64,000 bases of DNA from Listeria monocytogenes ATCC 19117 (GCF_000307025.1 NC_018584.1:1364001-1428000), one strand, 5' to 3'. Counted from the stretch's first letter, positions 38,173 to 48,119 are shown. The notes: generated from the sequence alone by a model not told the origin. Numbers and translations: made by a program.

Positions 38173-40446
38173 ATGGCGACACAAAAGAAAAAAACGAGCG
38201 GACGTAAAAAATCGTCAACACGCTCAAAAAAGAAACAATCAGCCTCTTTTCGTTTAGAAATAACAGGGGTTATTTTAATAGCAATAGGAGTTATCGGACT
38301 TTTACAATTAGGCTTTGTCGGTCGCGGTTTTTTTGCTCTGGCTGAAATGTTTGTTGGTCTTTTAAGCTATGTATTACTTGCGGGTAGCGTGATACTTGGT
38401 GGGTACATGGTGATTAGAAGAAAAATGCCTCACTTATTTAGCAAAAGACTAGTCGGTATTTATCTTATTGTTTTAGGCTTTTTGACATATATACATATGT
38501 ATTTCATTATCCACAACTTAGGAGCAAATGCCTCCGTTATTTCTAGTACTTGGAAATTAGTATTAGAAAATTTATTTAGACCAAATCAAGTTGGTTTTGT
38601 TGGTGGGGGAATGATTGGGGCAGTAATTACCTCCGTTACGTATTTCTTATTAGATAGATTAGGAACGAATTTGATAGCTGTTCTACTTATTATCTATGGT
38701 TTTTCCCTTGTATCGGGTATTTCCATCCGGCAATTTTTCTCCAAAATTGCCGAATTTGTTCGTTACTTATTTGCAAAAGGCAAAGTTGCGACCGAAAAAG
38801 GCAAAGAAGTGAAAGCGAAACGTGATAAAAAGAAAGCAGAGAAAATAGTTGAGGTTGAGCCTGATGAAGTACTAGATGTAGTAGACCCCGCGCAAGAAGA
38901 AAAAGCGCCACCAATCATCTCTAACTTTAGCTCCAAAGTAGAACAAGAAAAAGCACCAGTCGAAGAAAAAACAACCAAACAAGAGCAAGATTTAGAAATG
39001 TTTCAGCAAGAATCGTTCGAAAATGAGATTTATCAATTGCCCCCCGTTGATATTTTAGCACCGGCTAAAGTAACGGATCAAAGTAAAGAATATGACCAAA
39101 TTAAAGTAAACGCAAAAAAATTAGAAGATACCTTTGAAAGCTTCGGAGTGAAAGCAAAAATCACCCAAGTTCATCTTGGCCCTGCAGTGACAAAATATGA
39201 AGTACAACCATCTGTCGGTGTTAAAGTGAGCAAGATTGTTTCACTCAGTGATGATATAGCACTTGCTCTAGCAGCAAAAGATATTCGAATTGAAGCGCCA
39301 ATTCCGGGGAAATCTGCTATTGGAATCGAAGTAGCGAACCAAAATGTAGCCATGGTTTCTTTACGTGAAGTGTTAGAAAACAACCCTAAAAACAATCCAG
39401 ACGAGAAGCTTCAAATAGCACTTGGTCGTGATATTTCTGGAGAAGCAATGATGGCAAGTCTCGATAAGATGCCTCATTTACTCGTCGCAGGAGCAACTGG
39501 TAGCGGGAAATCTGTGTGTATTAATGGTATTATTACAAGCATTTTACTCCGTGCCAAACCACATGAAGTCAAAATGATGATGATTGATCCAAAAATGGTT
39601 GAGCTAAATGTCTATAATGGCATTCCACACTTGCTCGCACCAGTTGTTACCAATCCTAAAAAAGCAGCCCAAGCATTGCAAAAAGTCGTTGCGGAAATGG
39701 AACGGCGCTATGATTTATTTTCGCATACAGGTACTCGTAATATGCAAGGCTACAATGATTATGTAAAAAAACATAATGAGCTGAACGAAGAAAAACAACC
39801 TGAATTGCCTTTTATTGTTGTAATTGTAGATGAGTTAGCTGACTTGATGATGGTAGCTTCCAATGACGTAGAAGATGCGATTACTCGCCTTGCTCAAATG
39901 GCACGTGCTGCGGGAATACATTTAATTATCGCAACACAGCGTCCATCAGTAGATGTTATAACCGGCGTAATTAAAGCGAATATCCCGTCTCGAATTGCTT
40001 TTGCCGTTTCAAGTTCCATTGATTCAAGAACGATTCTTGATATGGGCGGAGCAGAGAAGTTACTTGGACGAGGCGATATGCTGTTACTTCCAGTTGGCTC
40101 TAGTAAACCTACCCGAATTCAAGGCGCTTTTTTATCGGATGCAGAAGTAGAAGATGTAGTTAATTACGTTATTTCGCAACAAAAAGCACAATATAGCGAA
40201 GAAATGATTCCTGATGATATTCCAGAAGTCGAAGGAGAAGTAACGGATGAATTGTATCACGAAGCAGTGGAGCTTGTTGTAGAAATGCAGACAGCTTCCG
40301 TTTCGATGTTACAAAGAAAATTCCGTATTGGCTATAATCGTGCAGCTAGGTTGATTGATGAAATGGAACAAAGAGGTGTAGTTGGACCTTACGAAGGAAG
40401 TAAACCAAGAAGAGTAAATGTGGAAATTAATCCAGAGCATGAATAA
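38173..40446 (+). CDS. ftsK: FtsK/SpoIIIE-type DNA translocase
   Basis: This roughly 757-residue protein has a basic N-terminus, four membrane helices, a charged linker, a RecA-like motor with Walker A GATGSGKS (about 439-446) and Walker [13 protein letters not shown], and a gamma winged-helix domain at the end that reads KOPS/SRS-type sequences. It pumps chromosomes away from the closing division septum. The ATG at 38173 ([12 protein letters not shown]) is used; a GTG at 38161 behind AAAGGA is a realistic alternative that adds four residues. Confidence 0.93.
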   Translation: MATQKKKTSGRKKSSTRSKKKQSASFRLEITGVILIAIGVIGLLQLGFVGRGFFALAEMFVGLLSYVLLAGSVILGGYMVIRRKMPHLFSKRLVGIYLIVLGFLTYIHMYFIIHNLGANASVISSTWKLVLENLFRPNQVGFVGGGMIGAVITSVTYFLLDRLGTNLIAVLLIIYGFSLVSGISIRQFFSKIAEFVRYLFAKGKVATEKGKEVKAKRDKKKAEKIVEVEPDEVLDVVDPAQEEKAPPIISNFSSKVEQEKAPVEEKTTKQEQDLEMFQQESFENEIYQLPPVDILAPAKVTDQSKEYDQIKVNAKKLEDTFESFGVKAKITQVHLGPAVTKYEVQPSVGVKVSKIVSLSDDIALALAAKDIRIEAPIPGKSAIGIEVANQNVAMVSLREVLENNPKNNPDEKLQIALGRDISGEAMMASLDKMPHLLVAGATGSGKSVCINGIITSILLRAKPHEVKMMMIDPKMVELNVYNGIPHLLAPVVTNPKKAAQALQKVVAEMERRYDLFSHTGTRNMQGYNDYVKKHNELNEEKQPELPFIVVIVDELADLMMVASNDVEDAITRLAQMARAAGIHLIIATQRPSVDVITGVIKANIPSRIAFAVSSSIDSRTILDMGGAEKLLGRGDMLLLPVGSSKPTRIQGAFLSDAEVEDVVNYVISQQKAQYSEEMIPDDIPEVEGEVTDELYHEAVELVVEMQTASVSMLQRKFRIGYNRAARLIDEMEQRGVVGPYEGSKPRRVNVEINPEHE

Positions 40447-40485
40447 AAAAAGGTTGCGATTTGTAGTCGCAACCCTTTTTTATAA
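40443..40485. terminator. Bidirectional terminator ftsK / comER-like gene
   Basis: The 8-bp stem GGTTGCGA/TCGCAACC (40452-40459 with 40467-40474) is framed by AAAAAAA and CTTTTTT. Confidence 0.9.
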
Positions 40486-41319
40486 AAGTAAATCTTGCTT
40501 TTGTGCTTGAATTTCTTTTTTACTAGAAGCATATTTTGTTTGAGTTCGGTCAAGGAGTTCGTCAAAAAATTGGGGTAACTGCTCCTCACTGAGTTCAATG
40601 CCTTCAGCAGTGATCCCGCCCTTTGTAGCAACGCGTTCAATTAAGCCACTAAACGTGTAATCTTCTTCTACTAATAATTTAGAAGTCCCAGCTAAAGCAA
40701 AATTAATCATTTGAAATACTTCCGCATCTGATAATGAAGATCTTCTAAGAGCAGCTTCTACAAATTGCTCGAAAATAGCAGCAATTATTCCAGGAGAAGA
40801 GCTAGTTAAATCGCTAGCGATATCCATATTTTCCTCTCGGATAGTCATTACATGTCCAAAATGCTCAAATGTCGTTTCTAACCAAGAAGTGTTAGCTTGA
40901 TTCACTGTGTCAGCGTGCGCAATCAAAGTAGTTCCAACATTAACAGCAGTTGTGAGAGAAGGGATTAATTTACTTACCTGTAAACCCGGAGTGATTTCAA
41001 TAATATCTGAAGTACTCACACCAGCTGCAATAGAAATCACATGACGATCAGGTGTCAATACCGCAGCACAATCTTTCATAAGTGGTAAAACTGCGAGAGG
41101 TAACTTACAAACGAAGCTATGATCTGCTTTTGTGAAAATTTCGGCTTCGTTATCAGCTAGCTTAGCAGTTGGATATTTATTATAAAATTGGTTGAAATGT
41201 TCGTTTTTTGAATTGGAATAAAGGATGAGTTCTTCGGGAGTTGCAACCTCAGTTTCTATTATTTTAGTCGCAATTAACGATGCCATACTTCCAAAACCAA
41301 TAAAACCTATTTTTGCCAT
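40480..41319 (-). CDS. comER: ComER-like pyrroline-5-carboxylate reductase homolog
   Basis: This 279-residue protein has an N-terminal NAD(P)-binding motif (KIGFIGFGSMASLIATKI) and the ProC C-terminal dimerisation region with the TSSSPG active-site-like segment. Bacillus ComER, a ProC paralogue named for its place beside the comE operon, is the closest type; true proline synthesis is not assured. The ATG at 41319 (MAKIGFIG) is preferred because AAGG lies about 10 nt upstream; two earlier in-frame ATGs sit on the SD. Confidence 0.75.
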   Translation of the reverse strand: MAKIGFIGFGSMASLIATKIIETEVATPEELILYSNSKNEHFNQFYNKYPTAKLADNEAEIFTKADHSFVCKLPLAVLPLMKDCAAVLTPDRHVISIAAGVSTSDIIEITPGLQVSKLIPSLTTAVNVGTTLIAHADTVNQANTSWLETTFEHFGHVMTIREENMDIASDLTSSSPGIIAAIFEQFVEAALRRSSLSDAEVFQMINFALAGTSKLLVEEDYTFSGLIERVATKGGITAEGIELSEEQLPQFFDELLDRTQTKYASSKKEIQAQKQDLLL

Positions 41320-41671
41320 TTCCATCCCGCCTTTCATTATTCATTTTATTATGAAGGGAATAAAAGAGGATTGCAACTAAACTTGATTGTTTACTTTTTC
41401 ACGTTAATGCGCTTGTGCCTAAGGATTGACAAAAAAACGAATGATTCCGACAGAATTAAATTTTCTGAATTCATTTGCATTAAAAATTTATGAAGTTGGT
41501 TATTTATTTATTTTATTTTCCATGTTATATTAAGAACAGTTAGAGAAGACGTTAAATGTTTTTGTGCGTTTTCCGAAAAAGGGACCATACATAATTTTTT
41601 AATACGCGCCTGAATGTTTGTTTTGACAGAAAGCTCTGACTAACATTATATCTCTCGGGAGGGGTTTTAAG
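41320..41671 (+). other. Upstream region of tcsA
   Basis: This 352-bp AT-rich gap contains a possible promoter TTTATT-N17-TATATT with a TG-extended -10 (41503-41531), which would give a leader of about 134 nt. A second perfect TTGACA at 41623-41628 with TTATAT 17 bp on would start so close to the SD that it is unlikely. A CodY-like motif is at 41459-41473. No ORF with an SD was found. Confidence 0.5.
41459..41473 (+). promoter_or_regulatory. Candidate CodY box upstream of tcsA
   Basis: AATTTTCTGAATTCA matches the consensus AATTTTCWGAAAATT at 12 of 15 positions and lies about 30 bp upstream of the proposed -35. The Bacillus orthologous importer genes (yufN/nupN) are CodY targets, as I recall, which supports the call. 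Confidence 0.5.
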
Positions 41672-42745
41672 GTGAAAAAGCGTACATTTGCTTTAGCACT
41701 ATCAATGATTATTGCTTCTGGCGTTATCCTAGGTGCTTGTGGTTCGAGTAGCGACGATAAAAAAAGTAGCGATGATAAGAGCAGTAAAGATTTTACAGTA
41801 GCAATGGTTACAGATACTGGTGGCGTTGATGACCGTTCGTTTAACCAATCAGCATGGGAAGGCTTACAAAAATTTGGTAAAGCTAACGACATGGAAAAAG
41901 GTACAGATGGTTACAACTACTTGCAATCAGCTTCTGAAGCAGACTACAAAACAAACTTAAACACTGCTGTTCGTAGCGATTATGATTTAATTTATGGAAT
42001 TGGTTACAAACTGAAAGATGCAATTGAAGAAGTTTCTAAACAAAAACCTAAAAATCAATTCGCTATTGTTGATGACACAATTGATGACCGTGATAATGTA
42101 GTAAGTATTGGATTTAAAGATAACGATGGTTCTTATCTAGTTGGTGTAGTAGCTGGCTTAACAACAAAAACAAATAAAGTTGGATTTGTTGGTGGAGTAA
42201 AAGGAACTGTTATCGACCGTTTTGAAGCTGGTTTCACTGCTGGTGTAAAAGCTGTTAATCCTAACGCACAAATTGATGTGCAATATGCAAACGATTTCGC
42301 TAAAGCAGACAAAGGACAACAAATCGCTTCTTCCATGTATTCAAGTGGAGTTGACGTAATTTTCCATGCTGCTGGTGGTACTGGTAACGGTGTCTTTGCA
42401 GAAGCTAAAAACCTGAAGAAAAAAGATCCTAGCCGTGCTGTTTGGGTAATCGGTGTTGACCGTGACCAATGGGACGAAGGAAAAGTTACAGCAAACGATG
42501 GCAAAGATTACAATGTAACTCTTACATCTGAAATCAAACGTGTTGATATCGCTGTAGAAGACCTTGCAACTCGTGCTAAAGCTGGAGATTTCCCAGGCGG
42601 AACTAAAATTGAATACGGTCTTGATAAAGATGCTGTAGGGCTTTCTGAACATCAAGATAATATTTCTAAAGACGTTCTTGCTAAAGTAGAAGAGTACAAA
42701 CAAAAAATCGTTGATGGGGACATTAAAGTTCCAGAAAAACCTTGA
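41672..42745 (+). CDS. tcsA: TcsA lipoprotein, nucleoside-binding component (BMP family)
   Basis: This 357-residue Bmp/PnrA-type substrate-binding lipoprotein has a signal peptide with lipobox ILGAC (cysteine near residue 23) and a Ser/Asp/Lys-rich tether. Its binding domain includes VTDTGGVDDRSFNQSAWEG, shared with PnrA and the guanosine receptor NupN. In L. monocytogenes it was first described as a CD4 T-cell stimulating antigen. The start is GTG at 41672 with GGGAGGGG as SD. It feeds the ATPase and permeases encoded at 43177-46710. Confidence 0.93.
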   Translation: MKKRTFALALSMIIASGVILGACGSSSDDKKSSDDKSSKDFTVAMVTDTGGVDDRSFNQSAWEGLQKFGKANDMEKGTDGYNYLQSASEADYKTNLNTAVRSDYDLIYGIGYKLKDAIEEVSKQKPKNQFAIVDDTIDDRDNVVSIGFKDNDGSYLVGVVAGLTTKTNKVGFVGGVKGTVIDRFEAGFTAGVKAVNPNAQIDVQYANDFAKADKGQQIASSMYSSGVDVIFHAAGGTGNGVFAEAKNLKKKDPSRAVWVIGVDRDQWDEGKVTANDGKDYNVTLTSEIKRVDIAVEDLATRAKAGDFPGGTKIEYGLDKDAVGLSEHQDNISKDVLAKVEEYKQKIVDGDIKVPEKP

Positions 42746-42788
42746 TTTTATAGTTATAAAAAATGAGTAATATGAACGAAGTAAAACC

Positions 42789-42829
42789 TTTTATGAAAGT
42801 CGGTATCAAACGTACCGGCTTTCATAAAA
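42789..42829 (+). other. 16-bp stem-loop between tcsA and the ABC ATPase gene
   Basis: TTTTATGAAAGTCGGT (42789-42804) pairs with ACCGGCTTTCATAAAA (42814-42829) with a single G-U wobble and a 9-nt loop. No T-run follows on the plus strand, so it is not a classical terminator. A likely role is stabilising the tcsA 3' end so the binding protein is made in excess. Confidence 0.7.
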
Positions 42830-42836
42830 AAATAAT

Positions 42837-42852
42837 TTGTAAGCGTTTTAAT
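42837..42852 (+). promoter_or_regulatory. Candidate cre (CcpA) site
   Basis: TTGTAAGCGTTTTAAT matches WTGNAARCGNWWWNCA except at the last two positions. It lies in the gap before the ABC ATPase gene. Confidence 0.35.
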
Positions 42853-43059
42853 TTGATAGGTAAACCCTTTTACTAAAAGAAAATAATCGGTATATTGGAA
42901 TTTATGATTGCAATGAATGCCATTTAGAAATAAAATAAGGAGATGGCTTTTTTAATAGCTTAAAAATGCAAGGTAAACTTTCGTACATAGATGGTATTAT
43001 AAATCGCATTTTACAACATACCAAAGTATTTAAGCTGAAAAGTCATTGAACAACAAACG

Positions 43060-43176
43060 GATAAAAAACTCGGAACCTTCTTCGGGAGGAAGTACGGGGA
43101 GAGGCGGCGTCCTTCGAGAGAATCGCGCGTGTGGCTGTTTTTCCAGTTTGAACCAGACGACAAGGGGAGTGAAGAA
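43060..43176 (+). other. GC-rich leader of the nucleoside ABC ATPase gene
   Basis: The segment 43081-43140 is 62% G+C (37 of 60) in otherwise AT-rich DNA, and ends just before the SD AAGGGGAG. It does not match a purine, ZTP or guanidine riboswitch that I can recognise. The rest of the 431-bp gap 42746-43176 holds the stem-loop and cre candidate listed separately. Confidence 0.45.
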
Positions 43177-44718
43177 GTGGACTTTGTTATTGAAATGTTA
43201 GGAATCAGGAAGGAATTCTCTGGATTTGTAGCAAATGATAACATTACCTTACAGTTAAAGCAGGGAGAAATTCATGCTTTGTTAGGTGAGAATGGCGCAG
43301 GTAAATCTACGCTAATGAATGTCTTGTTTGGTTTATATGAACCAGATGGTGGCGAAATTCGTGTTCGTGGTACGAAAGAAAATATCAATAGCCCGAACAA
43401 AGCAAATGAGCTTGGAATCGGAATGGTCCATCAACATTTCATGTTAGTGGATAAATTCACGGTTGCAGAAAACATCATCCTTGGTAAAGAGCCAAGCAAA
43501 CTCGGTGTTATCGAAAAGAAAAAAGCGATTGAAGAAATTAAAGAAATTTCTGATCGTTACGGCTTACGCGTTGATCCAAATGCAGTTGTACGAGATATTT
43601 CAATCGGTATGCAACAACGTGTGGAAATTCTAAAAACGCTTTACCGTGGTGCAGATATCTTGATTTTTGATGAACCAACAGCTGTTTTGACACCCCAAGA
43701 AATCAAAGAATTAATCCAAATTATGCGTTCCCTTATTAAAGAAGGCAAATCCATCATTTTAATCACACATAAACTAAAAGAAATCATGGATGTTTGTGAC
43801 CGTGTAACTGTTATTCGCCGTGGTAAAGGTATGGGTACTGTTAATGTTCCGGAAACAACACCACAAGATTTGGCTAATTTAATGGTTGGTCGTGAAGTGG
43901 TCTTTACAACAGAGAAAATAGATGCCAAACCTGGCAAAGATGTTTTAGAAGTAAAAGATTTAGTTGTGAAAGAAAGCCGCGGAGTTGAAAGTGTTCGTGG
44001 ACTTAATTTGACTGTCAGAGCTGGCGAAATCGTCGGAATAGCTGGAGTCGATGGTAATGGTCAGAGTGAACTTATTTCAGCGATTGCAGGTCTTTCTAAA
44101 GTAACTAGTGGTAGTATTCTTCTTAATGGCGAGCATATCGAAAACAAAAAACCTCGTAAAATTACGGAAGCTGGTTTAGGACATATTCCAGAAGACCGTC
44201 ATAAACATGGTTTAGTACTCGAAATGTCTCTAGGAGAAAATATTGCTTTACAAACATATTATAAAAAACCTATTTCTAGCAAAGGCTTCTTAAATCATAA
44301 AGCAATGTACGACTTTGCGCGTGAGTTAATTGAAGAATACGATGTTCGTGCAAGTAGCGAATACGTAGCAGCAAAATCGCTTTCTGGTGGTAACCAACAA
44401 AAAGCAATTATTGCAAGGGAGATACACCGTAATCCAGATTTCTTAATTGCGGCTCAGCCAACACGTGGACTAGATGTTGGAGCAATTGAATTCATTCATA
44501 GACGCTTGATTGAACAACGAGATAATGGAAAAGCTGTTTTACTTATGTCGTTCGAATTAGATGAAATCATGAATGTAAGTGACCGTATTGCGGTTATATA
44601 CGAAGGGAAAATCGTTGCTATTGTTGATCCGAAAGAAACAACGGAGCAAGAACTTGGTCTGATGATGGCTGGTTCATCCAAACAGGAAGCGGAAATGGGG
44701 GAGAAAGAGCATGTCTAA
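43177..44718 (+). CDS. nupO: Nucleoside ABC importer ATPase (NupO/YufO-like)
   Basis: This 513-residue protein has two fused ATPase domains. The first has Walker A GENGAGKST and Walker B ILIFDEPTAVLTP; the second has the degenerate Walker A GVDGNGQSE and signature LSGGNQQKAIIAREI. This is the ribose/nucleoside (BmpA-linked) architecture. The start is GTG at 43177 (DFVIEMLGIRKEF), matching the Bacillus YufO N-terminus; 16 further upstream codons are open but lie in the GC-rich leader. It overlaps the next gene by 8 nt. Confidence 0.92.
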   Translation: MDFVIEMLGIRKEFSGFVANDNITLQLKQGEIHALLGENGAGKSTLMNVLFGLYEPDGGEIRVRGTKENINSPNKANELGIGMVHQHFMLVDKFTVAENIILGKEPSKLGVIEKKKAIEEIKEISDRYGLRVDPNAVVRDISIGMQQRVEILKTLYRGADILIFDEPTAVLTPQEIKELIQIMRSLIKEGKSIILITHKLKEIMDVCDRVTVIRRGKGMGTVNVPETTPQDLANLMVGREVVFTTEKIDAKPGKDVLEVKDLVVKESRGVESVRGLNLTVRAGEIVGIAGVDGNGQSELISAIAGLSKVTSGSILLNGEHIENKKPRKITEAGLGHIPEDRHKHGLVLEMSLGENIALQTYYKKPISSKGFLNHKAMYDFARELIEEYDVRASSEYVAAKSLSGGNQQKAIIAREIHRNPDFLIAAQPTRGLDVGAIEFIHRRLIEQRDNGKAVLLMSFELDEIMNVSDRIAVIYEGKIVAIVDPKETTEQELGLMMAGSSKQEAEMGEKEHV

Positions 44719-45763
44719 ACGACTACAAGCATTAGTTATCCCAGTTACAGCCGTTATCCTTGGACTTATCTGCGGTGCGATTATCATGCTTATTTTTGGA
44801 TATGACCCAATTGCTGGTTATTCGGCTCTGATTCAAGGTGTTATCGGAGAAAATTTCTATATTGGTGAAACAATCCGCCAAGCTACACCGTACATTTTAG
44901 TTGGTCTATCTGTTGCAGTTGCATTTAAAGCCGGACTTTTCAATATTGGTGCGGAAGGTCAAATGCTGATGGGATGGTTAGGTTCCATTATCATCGCTGT
45001 AAACTTTGACGGTTTAACTAAATGGATTCATTTACCACTTGCGATTATTACTGGTATGGTTTTTGGTGCACTTTGGGCATTCATCCCAGGTATATTAAAA
45101 GCAACTTTACGTGTGAATGAAGTTATCGTAACAATCATGCTTAATTACACGGCACTTTATATTTTCAACTATGTCGTACAAAATTTACTTACAGATGGTT
45201 TGGACAAAACGCAAGAAATTCATGCGTCCGCTTCCTTACAATCTGAATTATTACAATCACTTACAGATTATTCGTCTCTACATTGGGGGATTTTAATAGC
45301 CCTAGGTTTTGCACTTATTATTTGGTTAATGTTAAACAAAACTACTTTTGGTTACGAAATCGAAGCAGTTGGATTTAACGAAAATGCATCGCAATATGCC
45401 GGTATGAGTGTAAAGAAAACAATTATCTTTTCCATGGTTATTGCCGGAGCGCTTGCTGGTCTTGGTGGCGTAATGGAAGGTCTTGGAACATACGGAACGG
45501 CTTATGTTTTAACTTCTTCTCCAGGGATTGGTTTTGACGGTATCGCCGTTGCATTACTCGGAGGAAGTTCTCCAATTGGGATTGTCTTCTCTGCCATCTT
45601 GTTCGGCGCTCTAAAAGTAGGAGCACTAAACATGCCAGCAGTTGCAGGCGTTCCAAACGAATTAGTCAACGTAATTATCGCTCTGATTATCTTCTTTGTG
45701 GCATCCAGCTACATTATCCGCTGGGCGATGGCAAAATTTAAGAAGGGGGCGAAAGCAGAATGA
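44711..45763 (+). CDS. nupP: Nucleoside ABC importer permease 1 (NupP/YufP-like)
   Basis: This 350-residue integral membrane protein has eight or more hydrophobic helices, with the conserved AFKAGLFNIGAEGQML and GFDGIAVALLGGSSPIG of the BPD_transp_2 nucleoside permeases. The ATG lies inside the end of the ATPase gene, and the stop overlaps the next start by 4 nt, so the three genes are translationally linked. Confidence 0.93.
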   Translation: MSKRLQALVIPVTAVILGLICGAIIMLIFGYDPIAGYSALIQGVIGENFYIGETIRQATPYILVGLSVAVAFKAGLFNIGAEGQMLMGWLGSIIIAVNFDGLTKWIHLPLAIITGMVFGALWAFIPGILKATLRVNEVIVTIMLNYTALYIFNYVVQNLLTDGLDKTQEIHASASLQSELLQSLTDYSSLHWGILIALGFALIIWLMLNKTTFGYEIEAVGFNENASQYAGMSVKKTIIFSMVIAGALAGLGGVMEGLGTYGTAYVLTSSPGIGFDGIAVALLGGSSPIGIVFSAILFGALKVGALNMPAVAGVPNELVNVIIALIIFFVASSYIIRWAMAKFKKGAKAE

Positions 45764-46710
45764 CAGCCATTTTAGCGACAATTGTTTCTAGTACACTGCT
45801 TATGGCAGGCCCACTAATTTTTACTGCTCTCGGGGGCGTTTATTCAGAACGAGGCGGTGTGGTTAATATTGGACTAGAAGGTATGATGGTTATGGGAGCA
45901 TTCTCTGCTATCGTCTTTAACCTTACTTTCCAAGACACTTTCGGCAATTTAACTCCTTGGATTTCACTTATTGCGGCGATGGTCGTTGGGGGATTATTCT
46001 CTCTTGTACATGCTGTTGCAACTATTAACTTCCGCGCTGACCACGTAATCAGTGGTGTAGCGATTAACTTTTTAGCAACCGGTCTATCTTTATTCCTTGT
46101 AAAAGTAATTTATGATAAAGGCCAAACAGATCAAATTAAGTACTACTTTGGTAAACCGGATATTCCTGTTTTAAGTGATATTCCAGTTATTGGTGATATT
46201 TTCTTCAAAAACATTCCGGTAATGAGTTATGTGGCGATTCTATTTGCAATCGCATCTTGGTTTATTATTTATAAAACGCGTTTTGGTCTTCGTCTTCGTT
46301 CTGTAGGGGAACATCCTCTTGCAGCAGATACGATGGGAATCAAAGTTCGCTGGATGAGATACCAAGGGGTTATCATTTCTGGTATCCTTGGCGGTCTAGG
46401 TGGCGCGGTTTACGCCCAATCCTTTACACTTGATTTCGGACACGCAACTATTTCCGGTCAAGGTTATATGGCCCTTGCAGCGATGATTTTTGGTAAATGG
46501 AACCCACTTGGAGCAATGGGGGCAGCTATTTTCTTCGGATTTGCGCAATGTTTGGCAATTACCGGCGGATCGCTACCATTCTTCAAAGACATTCCAGACG
46601 TTTACTTACAAATTGCGCCTTATGTATTAACTATCTTAGCGCTTGTTGGCTTTATCGGTAAATCCGAAGCACCAAAAGCAGATGGTGTGAACTACATTAA
46701 AGGTAAATAA
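45760..46710 (+). CDS. nupQ: Nucleoside ABC importer permease 2 (NupQ/YufQ-like)
   Basis: This 316-residue second permease has the family motif ERGGVVNIGLEGMMVMGAF and the later GQGYMALAAMIFGKWNPLGAM. Together with NupP it forms the membrane channel, powered by NupO and fed by TcsA. Purine nucleoside uptake is inferred from the Bacillus guanosine transporter. A strong terminator follows. Confidence 0.93.
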   Translation: MTAILATIVSSTLLMAGPLIFTALGGVYSERGGVVNIGLEGMMVMGAFSAIVFNLTFQDTFGNLTPWISLIAAMVVGGLFSLVHAVATINFRADHVISGVAINFLATGLSLFLVKVIYDKGQTDQIKYYFGKPDIPVLSDIPVIGDIFFKNIPVMSYVAILFAIASWFIIYKTRFGLRLRSVGEHPLAADTMGIKVRWMRYQGVIISGILGGLGGAVYAQSFTLDFGHATISGQGYMALAAMIFGKWNPLGAMGAAIFFGFAQCLAITGGSLPFFKDIPDVYLQIAPYVLTILALVGFIGKSEAPKADGVNYIKGK

Positions 46711-46718
46711 TACGAGTA

Positions 46719-46751
46719 AACAGCCTAGATTAAATTCTAGGCTGTTTTTTA
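46719..46751 (+). terminator. Terminator of the nucleoside importer operon
   Basis: The 11-bp perfect stem AACAGCCTAGA/TCTAGGCTGTT (46719-46729 with 46736-46746) runs into TTTTTT. Confidence 0.93.
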
Positions 46752-46761
46752 TGCTAGAAAA

Positions 46762-46790
46762 TTGTGCGTGGCAACAACTTAGGATACAAT
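46762..46790 (+). promoter_or_regulatory. Promoter of the ymfF-ymfH genes
   Basis: TTGTGC and TACAAT are spaced by 17 bp, about 35 nt before the ymfF ATG. Confidence 0.75.
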
Positions 46791-46826
46791 AGGAAAGTGA
46801 GATCATTGCTTGAAAGGAGCATTATA

Positions 46827-48119
46827 ATGACAGACAAAATATTTCAAGAAAAAGTTGGTCCGGTTGCACTAACAATTGTTCCAACCCAAAAATATAAATC
46901 CAATAAAATTGTTTTCAAATTTCGCGCTCCATTAGAAAGAGAAACAGTAACTAAACGGGCTTTACTTTCAATATTATTAGAAACAAATAGTGAAAAATAC
47001 CCAACTCAAACAGCTTTCAGAAAGCAATTAGCGAATCTTTACGGTGCTAATTTTTATACAACAACAGCTAAAAAAGGTAATGAACACGTATTAACTGTTA
47101 TTTTCGATATGATTGATGGGCAATATGTATCGGACGGAATTCATATTTTGGAAGATGCTTTTGCTTTTATAGAACAAGCATTATTCCATCCAAATGTGAC
47201 AAACGGCGCTTTCAATGATGAAACACTTGCTCGCGAAAAAGAGAACTTGAAAAGTAGTTTAGAAGGTATTTACGATGACAAAATTCGTTTTGCTTCTAAA
47301 CGACTAGTAGAAGAAATGTTCCGCGATGATGAGTTTCGTTTTGGCTCAGCTGGCGTTTTAGAAGACATTGATGCTATCACAGCGAAAGATTTATATGAAT
47401 ACTACTTACAATTTATTGCAGAAGATGCTATCGAAATATTTATTTGTGGAGATGTAACAAAAGAAGAAGTATTTCCTCTTATCGAAAAAATGGCTTTTGC
47501 GCCACGTGCTGAACGAAAAGGTGTTTTTTATACAAAAGAAGCTCCAAAAGTAGTGCGTACTATTCATGAGCAACAAGCGATTAATCAAGGGAAACTTGTA
47601 CTTGGTTATCAAACAGAAACCTTATTTGGAGATGATGATTTCGTTGCACTTCAACTTGCAAATGGGCTTCTTGGCGGATTTGCTAATTCGAAAATCTTTA
47701 TCAACGTTCGCGAAAAAGCGAGTCTGGCTTATTATGCTTCAAGCCGAATTGATTCTTTCAAAGGTTATATGATTATTTCAGCTGGAATTGATGAAGTAAA
47801 TTACGAACAAGCCTTAAAAATTATTGAAGAACAAGTAGTAGCAATGAAACAAGGCAATTTTACAGAAGATGAATTAAACCAAACAAAAGAAATGCTCATT
47901 AACCAATTGCTTGAAACAAATGATCAGGCGCAAGGTTTGATAGAACTGGTTTACAATAATGTTCTACGTAAAGCAAACTTAGACTTAGAAAATTGGATTG
48001 CGAAAATCAAACAAGCAACCAAAGAAGAAGTAGTTGCTGCTATCAATAAAATTAAACCAGATACCATTTATTTCTTAAGTAAGGGAGGAGAAGAACTTCA
48101 TGGAAAAAATCACATTTGA
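46827..48119 (+). CDS. ymfF: M16-like peptidase homolog without active site (YmfF)
   Basis: This 430-residue M16 peptidase fold lacks the HXXEH zinc motif; the equivalent N-terminal region reads TKRALLSILLETNSEKYPT. It is therefore probably the non-catalytic partner of the following gene, as in other two-chain M16 enzymes. The ATG at 46827 follows AAAGGAGC; the 21 upstream codons of the longer frame include the promoter. It overlaps ymfH by 20 nt. Confidence 0.88.
   Translation: MTDKIFQEKVGPVALTIVPTQKYKSNKIVFKFRAPLERETVTKRALLSILLETNSEKYPTQTAFRKQLANLYGANFYTTTAKKGNEHVLTVIFDMIDGQYVSDGIHILEDAFAFIEQALFHPNVTNGAFNDETLAREKENLKSSLEGIYDDKIRFASKRLVEEMFRDDEFRFGSAGVLEDIDAITAKDLYEYYLQFIAEDAIEIFICGDVTKEEVFPLIEKMAFAPRAERKGVFYTKEAPKVVRTIHEQQAINQGKLVLGYQTETLFGDDDFVALQLANGLLGGFANSKIFINVREKASLAYYASSRIDSFKGYMIISAGIDEVNYEQALKIIEEQVVAMKQGNFTEDELNQTKEMLINQLLETNDQAQGLIELVYNNVLRKANLDLENWIAKIKQATKEEVVAAINKIKPDTIYFLSKGGEELHGKNHI

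Noticed and set aside
41623-41651. TTGACA-N17-TTATAT just before tcsA
   Set aside because: A start from it would fall at or within the GGGAGGGG SD, leaving almost no leader. The upstream promoter at 41503-41531 is more plausible.
42763-42876. 37-codon ORF after tcsA (begins MSNMNEVKPF)
   Set aside because: No SD, and it runs through the 16-bp stem-loop; likely chance.
43046-43201. 51-codon TTG-started frame in the GC-rich leader overlapping the ATPase start
   Set aside because: No SD, and its glycine/serine/arginine-rich composition matches the GC-rich RNA rather than a protein; kept only as a remote uORF possibility.
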